The position numbers and the translations under genes are program-made. DNA of 64,000 nt from Acanthopleura granulata (Eukaryota > Mollusca > Polyplacophora > Chitonida > Chitonidae): positions 15,899,441 to 15,963,440 of the forward strand of contig JABBOT010000007.1 of NCBI GenBank assembly GCA_016165875.1, in the 5' to 3' direction. Below, piece by piece: positions 20,007-31,884 of this stretch (positions within the stretch are counted from its first letter, which is position 1; the number at the start of each line of letters is the position of its first letter). The notes below the pieces were generated by a model. That model saw only the letters and a program-made list of their open reading frames with translations. It did not search any database and had not been told where the DNA came from.

Positions 20007-20252
20007 CGCTCAACTTCTAACTCCAGTCAACCTCCCCGATATGTGTATACAGCTGAAAAATGACGAGAATATACATACGAAAATGACGACCTTATATACT
20101 TTTCAAAACTATTCTCTTGAACCTTATCACGCCCGGTGTTCGTGACACAGAGCACCAAAACAAAACACCATCACAGCCGCTGTTCAACACCTGCCCTGGC
20201 ACCTCGTCAACCTCCCTCGCGACTCGAATATCATTACCTACAACGTTCCTAG

Positions 20253-20255
<3 letters not shown>

Positions 20256-20288
<33 letters not shown>
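20256..20288. repeat. (AC)n microsatellite
   Basis: About 16 CA units just outside the right Polinton end. Confidence 0.95.
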
Positions 20289-20291
<3 letters not shown>

Positions 20292-20924
20292 ACCTCATAC
20301 CTTTATGACGTCATACCATCCCACCCAGGTTAAAAGATAGGAATAATACTCGTAAGTCTCTTGATATACTGGTAAGCAAGCTTTACGGTATCTGGAGTTT
20401 CGCCGTTGCTGTCTGAAAACCTGTTATATGAAACACCCTTGCCTGTGGCCAATCTAATGTATATGGTGTGTAATTGCAACTATCATGGTTGTCTATGAAG
20501 AAATGGAGTGCTCGCAAAGAAGGAGCAAAGGAGAAGTGAAAATTAAATCAATAATTAGTGCTAAGGATATGTATACTGACCCATCAATCGGATACATATT
20601 GACAGTTTAAAGGCATTGAATGTTCGAGGAATGGTTTCTCAGCAAATGTCTGTATGGTCGTTAAGGCTACTAAGCTTTACAAAAGACAGTGAAGATGGCC
20701 CACTGCTAGAGCAGATAGTTTCCGATACCTTTGCTTTGAAGGGCATATCCACACGCGGGAGAATATTTCTGCATATTACCAATACTCTTGATATAAAATG
20801 GGTGTTTCAATTATCTTTACTATACTGTGTAACAAGTATATAAACTATGAGTAGTACGCTAAGAAATTAAATGTGAAAAAATTTATTATAGTCACACAAA
20901 ACTGCATATGGAAAACCATGCTAA

Positions 20925-21010
20925 ATTTATTCATTTATTTGATTGGTGCTTTATGCCTTTTTCAAGAACATTTCACTTATACAATAACGGCCAGCATTAT
21001 GGTGGGAGTA
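20925..21010 (-). mobile_element. SINE 3' fragment
   Basis: The reverse strand has CTCCCACCATAATGCTGGCC, TATAAGTGAAAT, TTCTTGA and an AATCAAATAAAT tail. This is the conserved 3' half of the main SINE family of the window. Confidence 0.8.
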
Positions 21011-21242
21011 AAACAATAATAAATGGCTACAGCTATAAACGTATTCATATAAATGCAGAATAAGTTTAGGGATTTAATCACTAGCATATTAACTATTGCT
21101 GGGTCATATCCACACATTCCGATCAGTGAAATGATTATATGTCTTACCCCACAATGACTTGGCATTTTCACGGTGTATTCTGTCTGTTGGCATAGCTCTG
21201 TATTTCGGCCTGTAATATCAAAATACTCTTGATTTTAAATCA

Positions 21243-21428
21243 GGGGCCTCCGTGGCTCAGTCGGGTAGCGCGCTATCGCAAGCACAATGACTGCCAGCAA
21301 CCTGCGGGTGGTGGTGGATTTCCCCCGGGCTCTGCCCGGTTTCCTCCCACCATAATGCTGGCCGTCGTCGTATAAGTGAGATATTCTTGAGTACGGCGTA
21401 AAACACCAATCAAATAAATAAATAATTA
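21243..21428 (+). mobile_element. tRNA-derived SINE (Meta-SINE-like), internally shortened
   Basis: Starts GGCCTCCGTGGCTCAGTCGG, the A-box end of a tRNA-like head. It lacks the B-box part, then has CCAGCAACCTGCGG, CCCCGGGCTCTGCCCGG, CCACCATAATGCTGG, TACGGCGTAAAACACC and an (AATA)n tail. The best preserved 3' half in the window. Confidence 0.85.
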
Positions 21429-22984
21429 ATTCATTTTAAATCTTGCATAAAAAGAGAATTTCTCATCCGCATAATAAATCCCATAATGATGCCAGTTATA
21501 AGCAATTACACAGATCACACCGTTGATCCAATCCAAATGATCACATCTCAGATTATAAGATCCAATCAAGATGCATAAATGAACCTTGATACGGTATAAC
21601 CAGATAAACACCTGTGACATACTGGACTCATGCCGTAATTACAGTGGCATCTGCATTAAAAGAAGCCGGACAATATGTATATCACTACGCTTTTATATCA
21701 TCCCATTTACTTCATAGCCTGCCTGCTCAAGTTGACAATGGGTTTGTCCAAATAGGCACTTTCAGACTTGCAAATAAAATACAGTTGATTACACTTAAGC
21801 ACTTAAACTAATGTCGGCCCAACTTGGGGAGGCAACCGGACATTCAAAGAAGCATATTGTCTTCCCGCTCTGACAATAAACCAGCAGCTTGTTAGCTCAG
21901 TTTGTTTCATCCGTGAACTATCAGACTGTATACCTGCCATCAGGCTGAAGAGTGCTGAATTAATCGCAAGGTTAAAATGGGTGGGAAAAATAGTATTCGT
22001 CGATAGTGTTGAGAAAGTATCAAAAAATTGTTTTCAAGAAAAAAGTTGTTGAAAACGAGTTGGTGTCCTTTGAACATTTAATATTATTAGCTTCTACATT
22101 TTTACCGGTGTTTAAATAGTTGACACCAATTTTCTTAACGGCTCAGACCCGATCTCCCTCAATACTTGGCAAACTTTCTGACTTCAAGCTGTAGCCAAGT
22201 TAATACTCCTTATTGTTGCTTGATCTCAGTTCAGTTCAAATGAAACCGTCTGATGACAATGTTTATTTCGTGTGACCCACTTTTACTCATATTAGAAATA
22301 AAAGGATAACACCTACGATTGACCGATTAACTTGTGCTTTCGCTTAAGAGCTTATCCACTGACTACCGTTTTAATGAGGGTAGCATGTGGTCGGACTGTA
22401 TCATTTCCACTTCATTTTACATCAGTCATGGGTCATCAAAAGCTAAAATCCGAAGAATTCAGGTTCCCATTAAAACACAGACATATACGTTCATATTCCC
22501 TGGGCCACTGGAAACAGTTGACTAATTTATATGTCGTACATAATAGTTTGTAGTATTTCAGGAAAGGACAAACACTTAAGGGGTGCAGATGAGGCAAGAT
22601 GTATTCTGGTTATCAGTGCAAGTCTACGTGTACATCCATCACCGTTGCCAAGCATGGCGGAGACCCTCACTCGTACCTTACACATTAGTACATTTACAAC
22701 GTGTACATTGTATAACACACTACATAGTTGTTCACATTATATACTATGTTGTTTCGCTTATTATCTTGAACAGTTTGCCTATATAGCGGCCGAATCAGCT
22801 TTTTAATGTGCGATGACAATTTCAAACATTCTTGTCATGATCTCTGAGTTTCCTTGAATTTAACAGCTTCTTATTTTTAATGAACATGTAAGTTCTTTGC
22901 TAGATCTGTGATCTGTTTCATTGTTTCTAGCTTAGCTTACAGAGATACGTACATGTGTAAACTCTGCTGGGAACATGGCCAACA

Positions 22985-24480
22985 GCTCTCAGACTTATCT
23001 CTCATGGGACCACAGCCTGTGTCACCGCCGAAGCTATAGCTCATCATTCGTTCACTCATTCATATATTTCTCACTCAAACCACCTAGGGCGGTATCAGAA
23101 TTCCATTTTACATAGGTGGCATTTTTTTTTTCATTTAGAATTTTTTTCCATTCAGGTGATACTCCGCAGATCATCAATATATTTACATTTCATTAAAAAT
23201 GAAACTTATCCTCTACTTTTCCCTCATTACGTTTTGTACAATAATCACATCCCCTATGGAGTATGAGTGTACAGCCGCGTACTGAGTGATAGACGGTGGT
23301 TTGACGGTCTTAATCTACACAGGGTCGCTCAGTGTGATAATGGTAACTCACGTAAATAATTTTCAATCGAAAATTCTGTTTTGTATGTTGCATAAAGGTA
23401 GGTTCCTATTTATCGTGCAGTCCTAGCTGGGCGCTATTTGCAATCCATTTTGAGCCAAAATGCTTATGGTCATACCACAAATTCGGCAGAATCCAGGCAC
23501 TCATCGAGTATTGCTTTTATACATTTAATCAAAAGAGAAACCTCAGTTACACCAGAGCTAAGACTACCTACGACCTATGTTCTTCTTGGAGAATTTTCTG
23601 ATCGTGGTCACTCGAGGGGGTCAAGTTTTCGGAGAATAGAGGACTGTTCGTAGGCCTATGACTTCCATGCGATTATTCACTAATGTACGTGCTTCTTTCC
23701 TCAGCTGATTACAAATGAAGTCATAATTGTATCTTGCCACTGATACATCTCCCTGTACTCTATTATTTTACACATCAACAAAAATTGGCAAACGAGTAAT
23801 GAAGATGGGTTTAGATGGTCGTACGGAGAAGCCACGAGGCCCGATCGAGTTAAGATTGGTCCGAACTGATGTACGGCAATCCAAAACAGCCAACGATAAA
23901 TTTTAATCGCATGTAGCATTTGTGCATGCACAAAAACCACCTACGAATAGTGCAGCCGTCTTACGATCGCTGACAATATCTACATCAAGATTTGACAATG
24001 GGACCACAGTCTGTGTCACCATCGAAGCTATCTATCATGGGTAACTGCCTAGCTGTGTCACCGCCAAAGTTTTCTTCCATTGAACCACATTCTAGCTGCC
24101 ACCTCCAAAACTATCTCTCCTGGGGCCACAGCCATTTGTAAACACCAAAGCTCTATCTCCTAAGGCTACAGCTTGTGTCACTGGGGAAGCCATATCTCCT
24201 AGGACCACATTTTGTGTGACCGCCAAAGCCATATCTCCTGGGGCCAAAACCTGTGATACCGCCAAAGCTAAATCTCCTAAGACCACAGTCTGTGTCACCA
24301 CCATGGTTATCTCACATGAGGCCACAGCTTGTGTCACGGTCAAATCTATCTCTCCTGGAGCTATAGCCATTTGTTACCCCCAAAGCTATCTATCCTGGGG
24401 CCACGGCCTGTGTCACCATCAAAGCTATCTCTCCTGAGGCCAAAGCTATTTTTCATTGGGCTACAGCCTGTCATCAGCGA
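22985..24480 (+). repeat. ~45-bp minisatellite array and flank, plus orientation
   Basis: One unit at about 22990-23040 and a run of about ten diverged units at 24000-24480, with the theme CTCCTGGGGCCACAGCCTGTGTCACCGCCAAAGCTAT in parts. Units differ by up to a quarter. The flank 23540-23730 (with TTACACCAGAGCTA, CGATTATTCACTAA and CAGCTGATTACAAA) matches 39020-38840 in inverse orientation. ORFs across the array are repeat artefacts. Confidence 0.75.
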
Positions 24481-24489
24481 AGCTATCTT

Positions 24490-27400
24490 CGTGAAAAAAT
24501 GTTTCGGCGCTGACATGCTGAAGCCTTGTAAAATGCAAGGTATAACTTTTTATCATAATTTTCGTCGATTAAACCTTAATGCATATCGTAGTTTTCCATA
24601 TCGAGGATATCTTTCATCGCCCGACAGAAAAATGGTTCAATAGATTCCATCGAAAAATTCAGCAAAGTTTTTCGTCCATCGAGAAATTCCAATCAGCAAT
24701 CTGATCAGGAAACCATACAAATGTATCAAGCTGTATAGATACTCATGCCGTATCCTCCAGTATGTTTAGCCTAAAATGTTTCATAAATTAATTATTCTGC
24801 ATGTCTCTTGAATCAACAAGGTTTCAAGTCAGAAGCAATTCCATAACAGAATGAATGATCATGCGTTTTCTCGACCTCATGAATATCTGTTTTGAAAGCA
24901 CATCAAATTATCTTCGTGACGGTTTGATCGCTTTACTGATAAATGCATTCAAATCTGAGGATTTACATCTGCAGGAAAAACTAGCCATACTAAGGCCATA
25001 ATCTCCCTTCGGGCTTATGCACTAGTATTAGGACAAAAAAAATCAACCAGCAATTTAACGAAGTGCAAAAAACCCTATGATTCTCCCCTATATGTTAAAT
25101 GTAATGACGACTTCTCTCATGCAGAATTAGATTAATCTTAAGTAAAAACTACAGGATTGGATGCCTTGTCTACTTCACCAAACTTGAAGAGAAATGCATA
25201 ATGTAATTACGGGGTAGAAAATACTGTCTATTTACAGCGGGGAAAAGATAGTTGCATTCGGGGTCTGTTGCAAGAAGTCCAGGTTGGGATCCACTCATCT
25301 TTTGACAGAAAACATATCAAGGCATAGATTTTCTGTCAAACCTCACATCGTAACGCCACACCGAATCTGTACAGCGGGAGAAAGGTTACCCTTTCTTAAC
25401 ATCAGAGACTTGAAAATAACCAGGATCTACAGATCTCCCCATTTATAGTCTTTCTAGATAACGGATGTGTGCTTTTCTTATGGCAGTTCTGTATATTTGA
25501 AAAGAGCCTGCATATTTAATAAAAATGATAAAAACAAGCTATTAAAGGCAAGGAAACTCTGAAATTATGAAAAGACTGTCTTGAATTAATATAGCACATT
25601 AAAAACTGACTCAGCCCCTTGTTCAAGGTTATAGGCCAAACAACGTCGTAAACATAGTATATAATGTGAACAACTTTTCACTACAACGTATAAATTAGTC
25701 AACAGTTTTCAGTGGCACAGGGAATATGCACACATATTTTAATGGGAAATGAATTCTTCTGCTGTTAGCTTTTAAGGCGCCATGGCTAGAGTGAAATGAA
25801 ATGGAAATGATTTAGTTTAATACAGCCAAGCAGTCAAAGTTAAGGATACCCTATGTTACAATCATCAACACGGGTGTCAATTTACAAGTCGACCGAGAAA
25901 CTAGGGTTTGACCATACTCCGCTGACTCATTTGATTGATAAATATAGATAAGCTTTCAAGCGAAAACACTAGATAATCGGACATCCATAGATGTTAACAT
26001 TGTATTACTAACATTGGTAAAATTGGATCACACGATTCTAAATAAACATAAAGATATTAAACTAAAACCAAGCAATAAGGAGCATCACTCATCTGTCAAG
26101 TATCGAGCGAGGTGCGGTCTGAACAGTTAAAAAATGGTGTCAACTATATAACACTGATAAAGAATGTCGAAGCTAATAATATTAAATGGTGTTCAGAGGT
26201 GACCAACACTTTTTCAACAGCTTTTGCTTGAAAAGAGTATTTCGCTTATTTCTCAGTACTGTGGACGAACACCGTTTTCAGCACCTTTTTCAACCGTGCT
26301 ATTCAGCACTCCACTCAACACCGTTTAACACAAGGCTTCATCCGACAGGCAGAAATAAAAACTGGTCTACTCTTCACTCCATGACGAATGAATACTAATC
26401 AATACAGTGTCCCATCAAATAGTGTGTATTTATGTGATTATTACTTAACTCCACGCTATCGTCAAAAAGCCATTTATTTAACTTTGATAAGCAGGAAGGA
26501 CGAAACAACAACAACACATGTAGATCGTACGTATCCACGTCTGATGGTAGGTACAGTCTCGTAGCACGAAGACAAAACAGGCAGAAAAAGTAAACCACTG
26601 GTTTCTTCCCATTAAATAGTATTTATTTATTTATTTGATAATTGCTTAACGCCATATGAAAAAAATGATCAAAATAATTTCTTCAACGGTGAACAACTAA
26701 GACGAAGTAACAACAACATGTGTGGACTGTCAGCATTTACGCCAGATGGCAGGTATGGAGCCTGATAGCTCAGGGACGAAACAGACAGAAACAATAAACC
26801 TCCGCCTTGTTGTCATAAGCCAGAAAGCAAAGCACTTCTTTGAACGTTCGACCGCCCCTCAAGCTGGACGGACGTTTGTTTAAGTGCTTAAATTAACTGC
26901 ACTTTACTCGCACGTCTGGAAGTTTTTATTTGAATAAATCCATTGCCAACTAGAGCGCACAGGCTATAGAGTGTCTGATTGATGGCCTGTTACGTCCCGT
27001 ATGGGAAGCGCATAATGGTCAGTAAGCTTGAAGATATAAAACCGTTGCGATATACCCGTTTTCTGGCTTCATTTAATGAAGACGTCGCTGTAATTACGAT
27101 ACCTGTCCCGATTGTTTTGTTCGCTGACCCCTGGTGACGATAAGGAGGAGTTCATTACGTCACAAGGGTTTATCTACTTGTATCAAACGACTATATCCAG
27201 TATCACTTATGTACATTCATGAGATTTATGTAGATTCATGAGATTTTTGTTACAATAAATCGTATTTAGTCGTCTCAAATGTCTGAACACTGTCTGTAAG
27301 CCAGAATGAGCTCCTTTTCATGTGACCAAGATGTGTCCGTTCGATGGCATGTAACTGGCATCACTATCTGATTTATTATATATGTGCAAGAGAAATTCTC

Positions 27401-27955
27401 TTTTTATGTATAGTTTACGATGAATTGTATAGCACAGAATCATGTAAACAGACAGAATACCTCTTTTTATATCACTGGCAAGAGCATAGCTAATGTGCAG
27501 AAATATTCTCCTGCCTGTGGACTTCTCCTGAAGCGATAATACATGTATAGCCAATTCTTTCTCCTAACATCCTTACATATACTCGCTGTGGCAAAGCTAA
27601 TTAGTCTTACCCACCATCGACATTTGTTGAGAAACCTTCAACATTTCAAACTTGTAAGGGTACCACTACCCGAAAGGCAAAATGATAAACAAATGACTCA
27701 TTCAACTCTCAGACAGAGATAGACCTTACACAAGATCAAAACAAAGAAGCACGAAGAGGCTTGAATAAGTCCAATACATGTATTTGAGCAAAATAAACAA
27801 TTAGTACAACCAACAATAATACACAAAATCAATACAGATAATTACCAAATATATAGTTTCTTACTGATGAAAGCTTCCAAATCCGCATGGAATATCAGGG
27901 CTTTCACAAGCGGATCAGTCCACGCACACATGAAATGCAGAGTTCACGGGAATTC
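24490..27955. other. Gene-free stretch
   Basis: No supported gene. Contains a ~210-bp tandem duplication at about 26395-26810. Confidence 0.6.
26395..26810. repeat. Tandem duplication of ~210 bp
   Basis: Two diverged copies share CCCAT(C/T)AAATAGT, TTACTTAAC/TGCTTAACGCCA, GACGAA, CAACAACA(A)CATGTG/TAG, GATGG(T/C)AGGTA and ACAGGCAGAAA/ACAGACAGAAA. The second copy begins with an ATTTATTT run, so the unit may be a SINE end read backward. Confidence 0.65.
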
Positions 27956-28370
27956 TCCAAACGAATTATGACAGTCCTGTAAGTGACAAACAGCAGTGGG
28001 CAGGGCACGCCGGCGATGGTTTATAACCAACTCCTTGCTAAGGTGCAACTTCCCAGGGCGGACGGGTTGATGCCGAGCTTGTGATGTATGTTTCAGTCCT
28101 CGGAAATATAAACAAAATCACTTTCAGGGTAAACTGGGATGAAATGTACGTAACTGCACAAAGAGACAATGAGTGATATAAGCTCCAAAATAACGTCTCA
28201 GGAAAATAGGAAGTGGCGGAACACCAGCTCACAAAGTGCTAAGTACAGAAAAACGGAGTACAAATTGCCATATGTTGAATGGCGTTAAAGCCACAGCAAA
28301 ATCCAAACCCAGCAAAAAATCCTTCCAAGTGGACGACAGTCAATATGACTCCTCTCAGGTGGGCTTTAGT
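27956..28370 (+). pseudogene. Coding-like fragment, paralogue of 40635-41060
   Basis: A decayed exon-like block. In one frame it encodes KITFRVNWDEM-like sequence, and in neighbouring frames SVSDKQQWAGHAGDG-like and PSKW(T)-like pieces. The same sequence order appears on the minus strand at 40.9 kb, where a 116-codon frame is still open. Shared DNA includes GACAGTCCTGTAAGTGAC, TTTCAGGGTAAACTGGGATG and AGAGACAATGA. No family recognised. Frame breaks and stops (e.g. ATGAGTGATATAA near 28170) show that this copy is dead. Confidence 0.5.
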
Positions 28371-29340
28371 AAAAGGCTACAAGCTTTACAATTTCCTCGC
28401 TTATATTTATAGAATAACATAAAGAAAATTCTGGATAGTTTGTTTACAACATGGATAAATCTTTCTAGAACGTTAGCTCTGTGCACAATGACACGAAACA
28501 CATGAACATAGAAGCCTCGAGAACACGGGACTGAATGCCAATGCAGGCTATAACGTACACAGAGAGAGAGAAATGTAGGTCAAACATTGACCCGGTTAGA
28601 GCATAATAATACAATAATTTAAAGATGGGGTTCGAATAATCTCATATCAGTAAGTAACCGATTGCCAAGTTTTAGAGAGCCTGTATAGGTCATTCAACTC
28701 TCATTGTGCACTAAGTTTTCATTTCTCATTTATTTCTTCTTTGTAAATACGCATTTATTGCAAAGACAATCTTACCTTGGCAGTGATAATTACAATTACA
28801 CAGCATTTAACAGCACTGGCGGTAGCCTGGAGTGTTTTATATAACAGGTCACGTAAAACCAGGTCGGAGTTTTCAGACCGCAACGGCGACAGTCCGGATA
28901 CCGCAAGGTCTCCTTAATTTGTAGCTGGCTAGCTTTGCTCTCTGAAGTTGATGATTATGGCAAGATAAAAGGTTACGGACAATGAATCCCATCACGTTTA
29001 CCGCAGCCACTGGTAATGGTTGGAACTTGGGCTTTTTTCTGCAATTTCGTCGGTGGCGGAAATTACTTTCCTCGGGAGCAGGCGTCTCTTTCCCCTCGGC
29101 TATTCCAAGCTCTCCTGCAAAGCAAAGGAGGAGGCCCCTCTTCCCAGATGTTAGCATCCCTGCTATCACTGACGACTTCCAGCGCAATCTTTAATCTAAC
29201 CACTTTGGTGTATATGAGTGTGTTGAAAAGAGAAACCCGGGCATGAACGACACTGTGTGCTTGTGGCTATGTCGCTCGTCACTTTCAATGTTTTTCCGGT
29301 CATCAGTGGGAAAGGAAAAAAATCCTATCGCCGAAAGGAA
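28371..29340. other. No recognised gene
   Basis: A 104-codon minus frame (28873-29187) is GC-richer than its surroundings and has no stop, but no known motif. The plus strand is also open there, so coding is not supported. Confidence 0.4.
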
Positions 29341-29670
29341 GAAGTCGCAAGCATGTAAAGCATAGTAGCTTCATAATTATCTTTTTGCAGGCAGGTTGCG
29401 AAAAAAGTTTTATTCGTAGAATTCACAGGTTGTGTCAGCTCGTACTGGGCACGTACAAGCAGGTTATTCTTGAAAGTGTAGGTCCTGAAATAATATTCCT
29501 ACGTAAATTATGTAATAAATAAATATGTAAATAGTTTCTTGACAGCTAGAGGCAGCTGTTCAGGTAATAGGGGGTGAACCCCATCTCGCCTTTGACTGAA
29601 AGAGCCTGTCAAGAATTGTTGTGGAACGGTCAATTGTCTTTGCACAAAGAAGCACTTATGGAAGTCATTG
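29341..29670. repeat. Direct duplication, first unit
   Basis: Shares with 29799-30560 the ordered pieces CGCAAGCATGTAAAGCATA, TTCATAATTATCTTTT, CAGGCA, CACAGG, GAGCTC/CAGCTCGTACT, AGGGCCTGAA/AGGTCCTGAA, AAATTATGTAA and CGCCTTT. In this unit the middle is short (AAAAAGTTTTATTCGTAG). Confidence 0.75.
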
Positions 29671-29798
29671 CTCGAATGCAAATGTGAAGCATAGCATGGA
29701 GTCACTAAAACTGCCTTTTGTCGGACCTGCGCGTAAAGTTATATGAGCGTATTGGGATACTGGTAGCAGTAGAAAGTAGGACATATTGCCTGGTTGAA

Positions 29799-30560
29799 GA
29801 GGCCGCAAGCATGTAAAGCATAAGGATTTCATAATTATCTTTTCCAGGCAAGGTGGGGAAAATTATTGAAGACGGAAACGGCCACTCGCTACCTCCAGCC
29901 GCGTCTTTAAAAAAACACTCGGCTCGAGAAAGGGGGATTAGTAAAAAGCGCGCGAGATTAGCGCTTATCTCGCAAGATCAGTAAACACAGCGCGAGATTA
30001 GCGTTAGTATCTCGGGTTCTCGAGCCGCGTCTTTTTGAAACTCGGGGCGCGAGAAGTCGAGGGAGCGAGAAATCGAGAACGCGAGATTGGTACAAACCTT
30101 GTGGTTTTAGCAGTCTTACTAATCTCGAGTTCTCTAGTTGTCGAGCCCCGCGTTTTAAAAAACACGCAGATCTGGCGAAGTTTGACAAGATCTTGGGATT
30201 AGCACTAATCTCGTGCGGCTTTTACTAATCTCGGTTCTCGAGTTCTCAAGCACGTTTCTCGAGAACACGAGAGGCCGCATCCGTCTTCCATACAAAATGT
30301 TTTACTCCTAGAAAACACTTACTTCACAGGCCTTGTGAGCTCATACTTGATACGCACGAGTACATCCTTTTGAAGGTATAGGGCCTGAACTTATCTCCAT
30401 GAAAATTATGTAAATAAAGAAATTAATATTTCAGTGCTCGCTAAACAGTGCTTAGGTAAGGTAAGTGCTCGAGTTAGATGACGTGAGCAGCATCACGCCT
30501 TTTTCCCAGAAATGGCACCGACTTATTCCTGTGGAACTGGTCTATTTTCATTGGGTGAAA
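29799..30560. repeat. Direct duplication, second unit (with insertion)
   Basis: Diverged copy of 29341-29670 interrupted between about 29868 and 30288 by a CGAGA-rich element. A further partial relative is 31720-31800, where GTCCGACCTTAGTGTAAAG and GTAGCAGCACGAAGTA match 29718-29785. Confidence 0.75.
29868..30288. mobile_element. CGAGA-rich fold-back insertion
   Basis: Bounded by inverted ends GAAGACGGAAACGGCC (29868) and GGCCGCATCCGTCTTC (30273-30288), with 2-3 mismatches. The interior is full of CGCGAGATTAG, its complement CTAATCTCG, and TTCTCGAGAA-type palindromes. CpG density is far above the surroundings. The paralogous unit at 29341-29670 lacks it, so it is an insertion. No ORF, transposase or clear target duplication. 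Reported as a candidate MITE/fold-back element. Confidence 0.6.
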
Positions 30561-31884
30561 GGGTACGTGACATAATCATTGCCATTGGCTGACGGCACAC
30601 GAGGCGTAATTGTTGTGGAACCTGTCCATTGTCGTTGGTTGAAGTGACACAAGGCGTATTTGTTGTGGAAGCAGTCCAAGCGTATAATTGGTATTGACAT
30701 CTGCAAATAGATTCATCCCGAGTAACGTTCATCCATTCTTACTTTATCCGACAAATGTGGCCTATCCGATTTACGTCTGGCATGATTATATAAACTAATC
30801 ATATGCTATTTCATCATTGAGCATCGCAGTAACTGGTAAAGGTCTGCTTGCCTGATATTTATGTAGGCCAAGCTTCTAGACGAGACACTGAAGTCACGCA
30901 TGCAATGGTTTAAACACTTTCGCGAAATTCAAATAAACCACCTTTGCCTAAGCCTTTAGCAATTTCTTAAATGGTGAGGACATCTACTGATTCAAATATG
31001 CAGCTCCGTCACCATGAGTAAATTTATGCATATAAATCATTAGGATATTCCAAACCGTACATATAGCCACTCTGCTTTATTTCCTCTTTAAATAATTCTG
31101 TAATGTTGTGCCATCTGCTGGACAGTAAATGTTCTCTTTTTTTCTCGATTAATAAGGTAAGTTTACCTCTTATGGAAACGTCACATTATTTTGCACTAAC
31201 TACCCTCTTTGGCTCTGTTTACTCCGGCATGCATCTCGCCGCCCGTCATATTTCTGCCACAGACTGAACAATGTACGCGATTCGAATTTCAAGTTCTTGT
31301 GCTTAACTGCCTATCAAACCTGCACACATATCAGGCGAAACCTCCTTCAGGTGATCATAAGCAAGCTTCAGAGAGTTGCTTCCGATACATTGAATAATCT
31401 TTCAAGTTCTTGGCAGCTTCCATGTTTTCCCATTCTCCCGTTATTTGGTAAATACACGCACGTATCCGTAAACTTATCCGCATCGTTGTACGACGGTGTT
31501 ATGTCTGTGAATGAATTGATATACTAAACCTGAAATGCGCAGATTAAAAAAATATCAAATCGAAGAAGTGAAATAATACTTTTTTGTCCGATGAGCAGTT
31601 AATAAATTTACGAAATTTGCTATCTACATGTATACTATACACATATGCTATACAAAAATAGCCTACATATCACAGAGATTGTCGCCCGAATGAAAATATC
31701 AAATAAATATCTCGCCGAAACACATTTTGTCCGACCTTAGTGTAAAGTTATATAAATGTACTGGTAGCAGCACGAAGTAAGACATGTTACCGGTACTTCA
31801 CTTCAGTTCGACGTTGTAGTGAGCTAATTAGACGTCATTACCTCCATTTATTTAAAAAACCATGCGCCAGATGGCGTTATAGAC
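30561..31884. other. No recognised gene
   Basis: Only the partial repeat at 31720-31800 (see the duplication entries). Small ORFs at 31209-31527 have no known motif. Confidence 0.5.

Larger units (their letters stand above)
2084..20188. mobile_element. Degenerate Polinton/Maverick element with a nested LINE
   Basis: Polintons are large self-synthesising DNA transposons related to adintoviruses. This one has the diagnostic set: integrase with chromodomain (plus), penton-like capsid protein (plus), protein-VI/core-like protein and adenain-type protease remnants (plus), and protein-primed DNA polymerase B (minus). All are broken by frameshifts, stops or deletions. The outer limits are set where the two ends match in inverted orientation: GTTAAACAGCGG at 2084, and its counterpart GTTGAACAGCGG on the minus strand ending at 20188. 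No 6-bp target duplication is evident there, so the limits are approximate. Without the 5.05-kb LINE the element is about 13 kb, shorter than the usual 15-20 kb. That fits the absence of recognisable major capsid and packaging ATPase genes. Confidence 0.85.
18253..20188 (-). repeat. Right inverted end of the Polinton
   Basis: Inverted counterpart of 2084-4343. From 20188 inward: zinc-finger promoter, zinc-finger ORF, boundary motif (about 19700-19625), a 126-bp tandem duplication, cassette R2 with promoter, AT-rich spacer and boundary motif (about 18310-18253). Cassette R1 lies just inside it and has no left counterpart. Confidence 0.6.
20309..22980. other. Gene-free stretch with two SINE pieces
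   Basis: No supported gene. Short ORFs lack recognisable motifs. It contains SINE pieces at 20925-21010 and 21243-21428. Confidence 0.6.

Noticed and set aside
2084..20188. Recent exogenous virus integration
   Set aside because: Every core gene is broken by stops, frameshifts and deletions, and a decayed LINE is nested inside. It is an old resident element.
20092..20298. ORFs across the (AC)n tract
   Set aside because: Made by the dinucleotide repeat. The area is the zinc-finger promoter and Polinton edge.
24092..24643. Repeat-coded ORFs (minus and plus) in the ~45-bp minisatellite
   Set aside because: Period divisible by three keeps frames open on both strands. No sign of a real repeat protein.
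28873..29187. 104-codon minus-strand ORF and overlapping plus-strand ORFs
   Set aside because: Both strands are open because the region is GC-richer. No motif or splice context supports coding.
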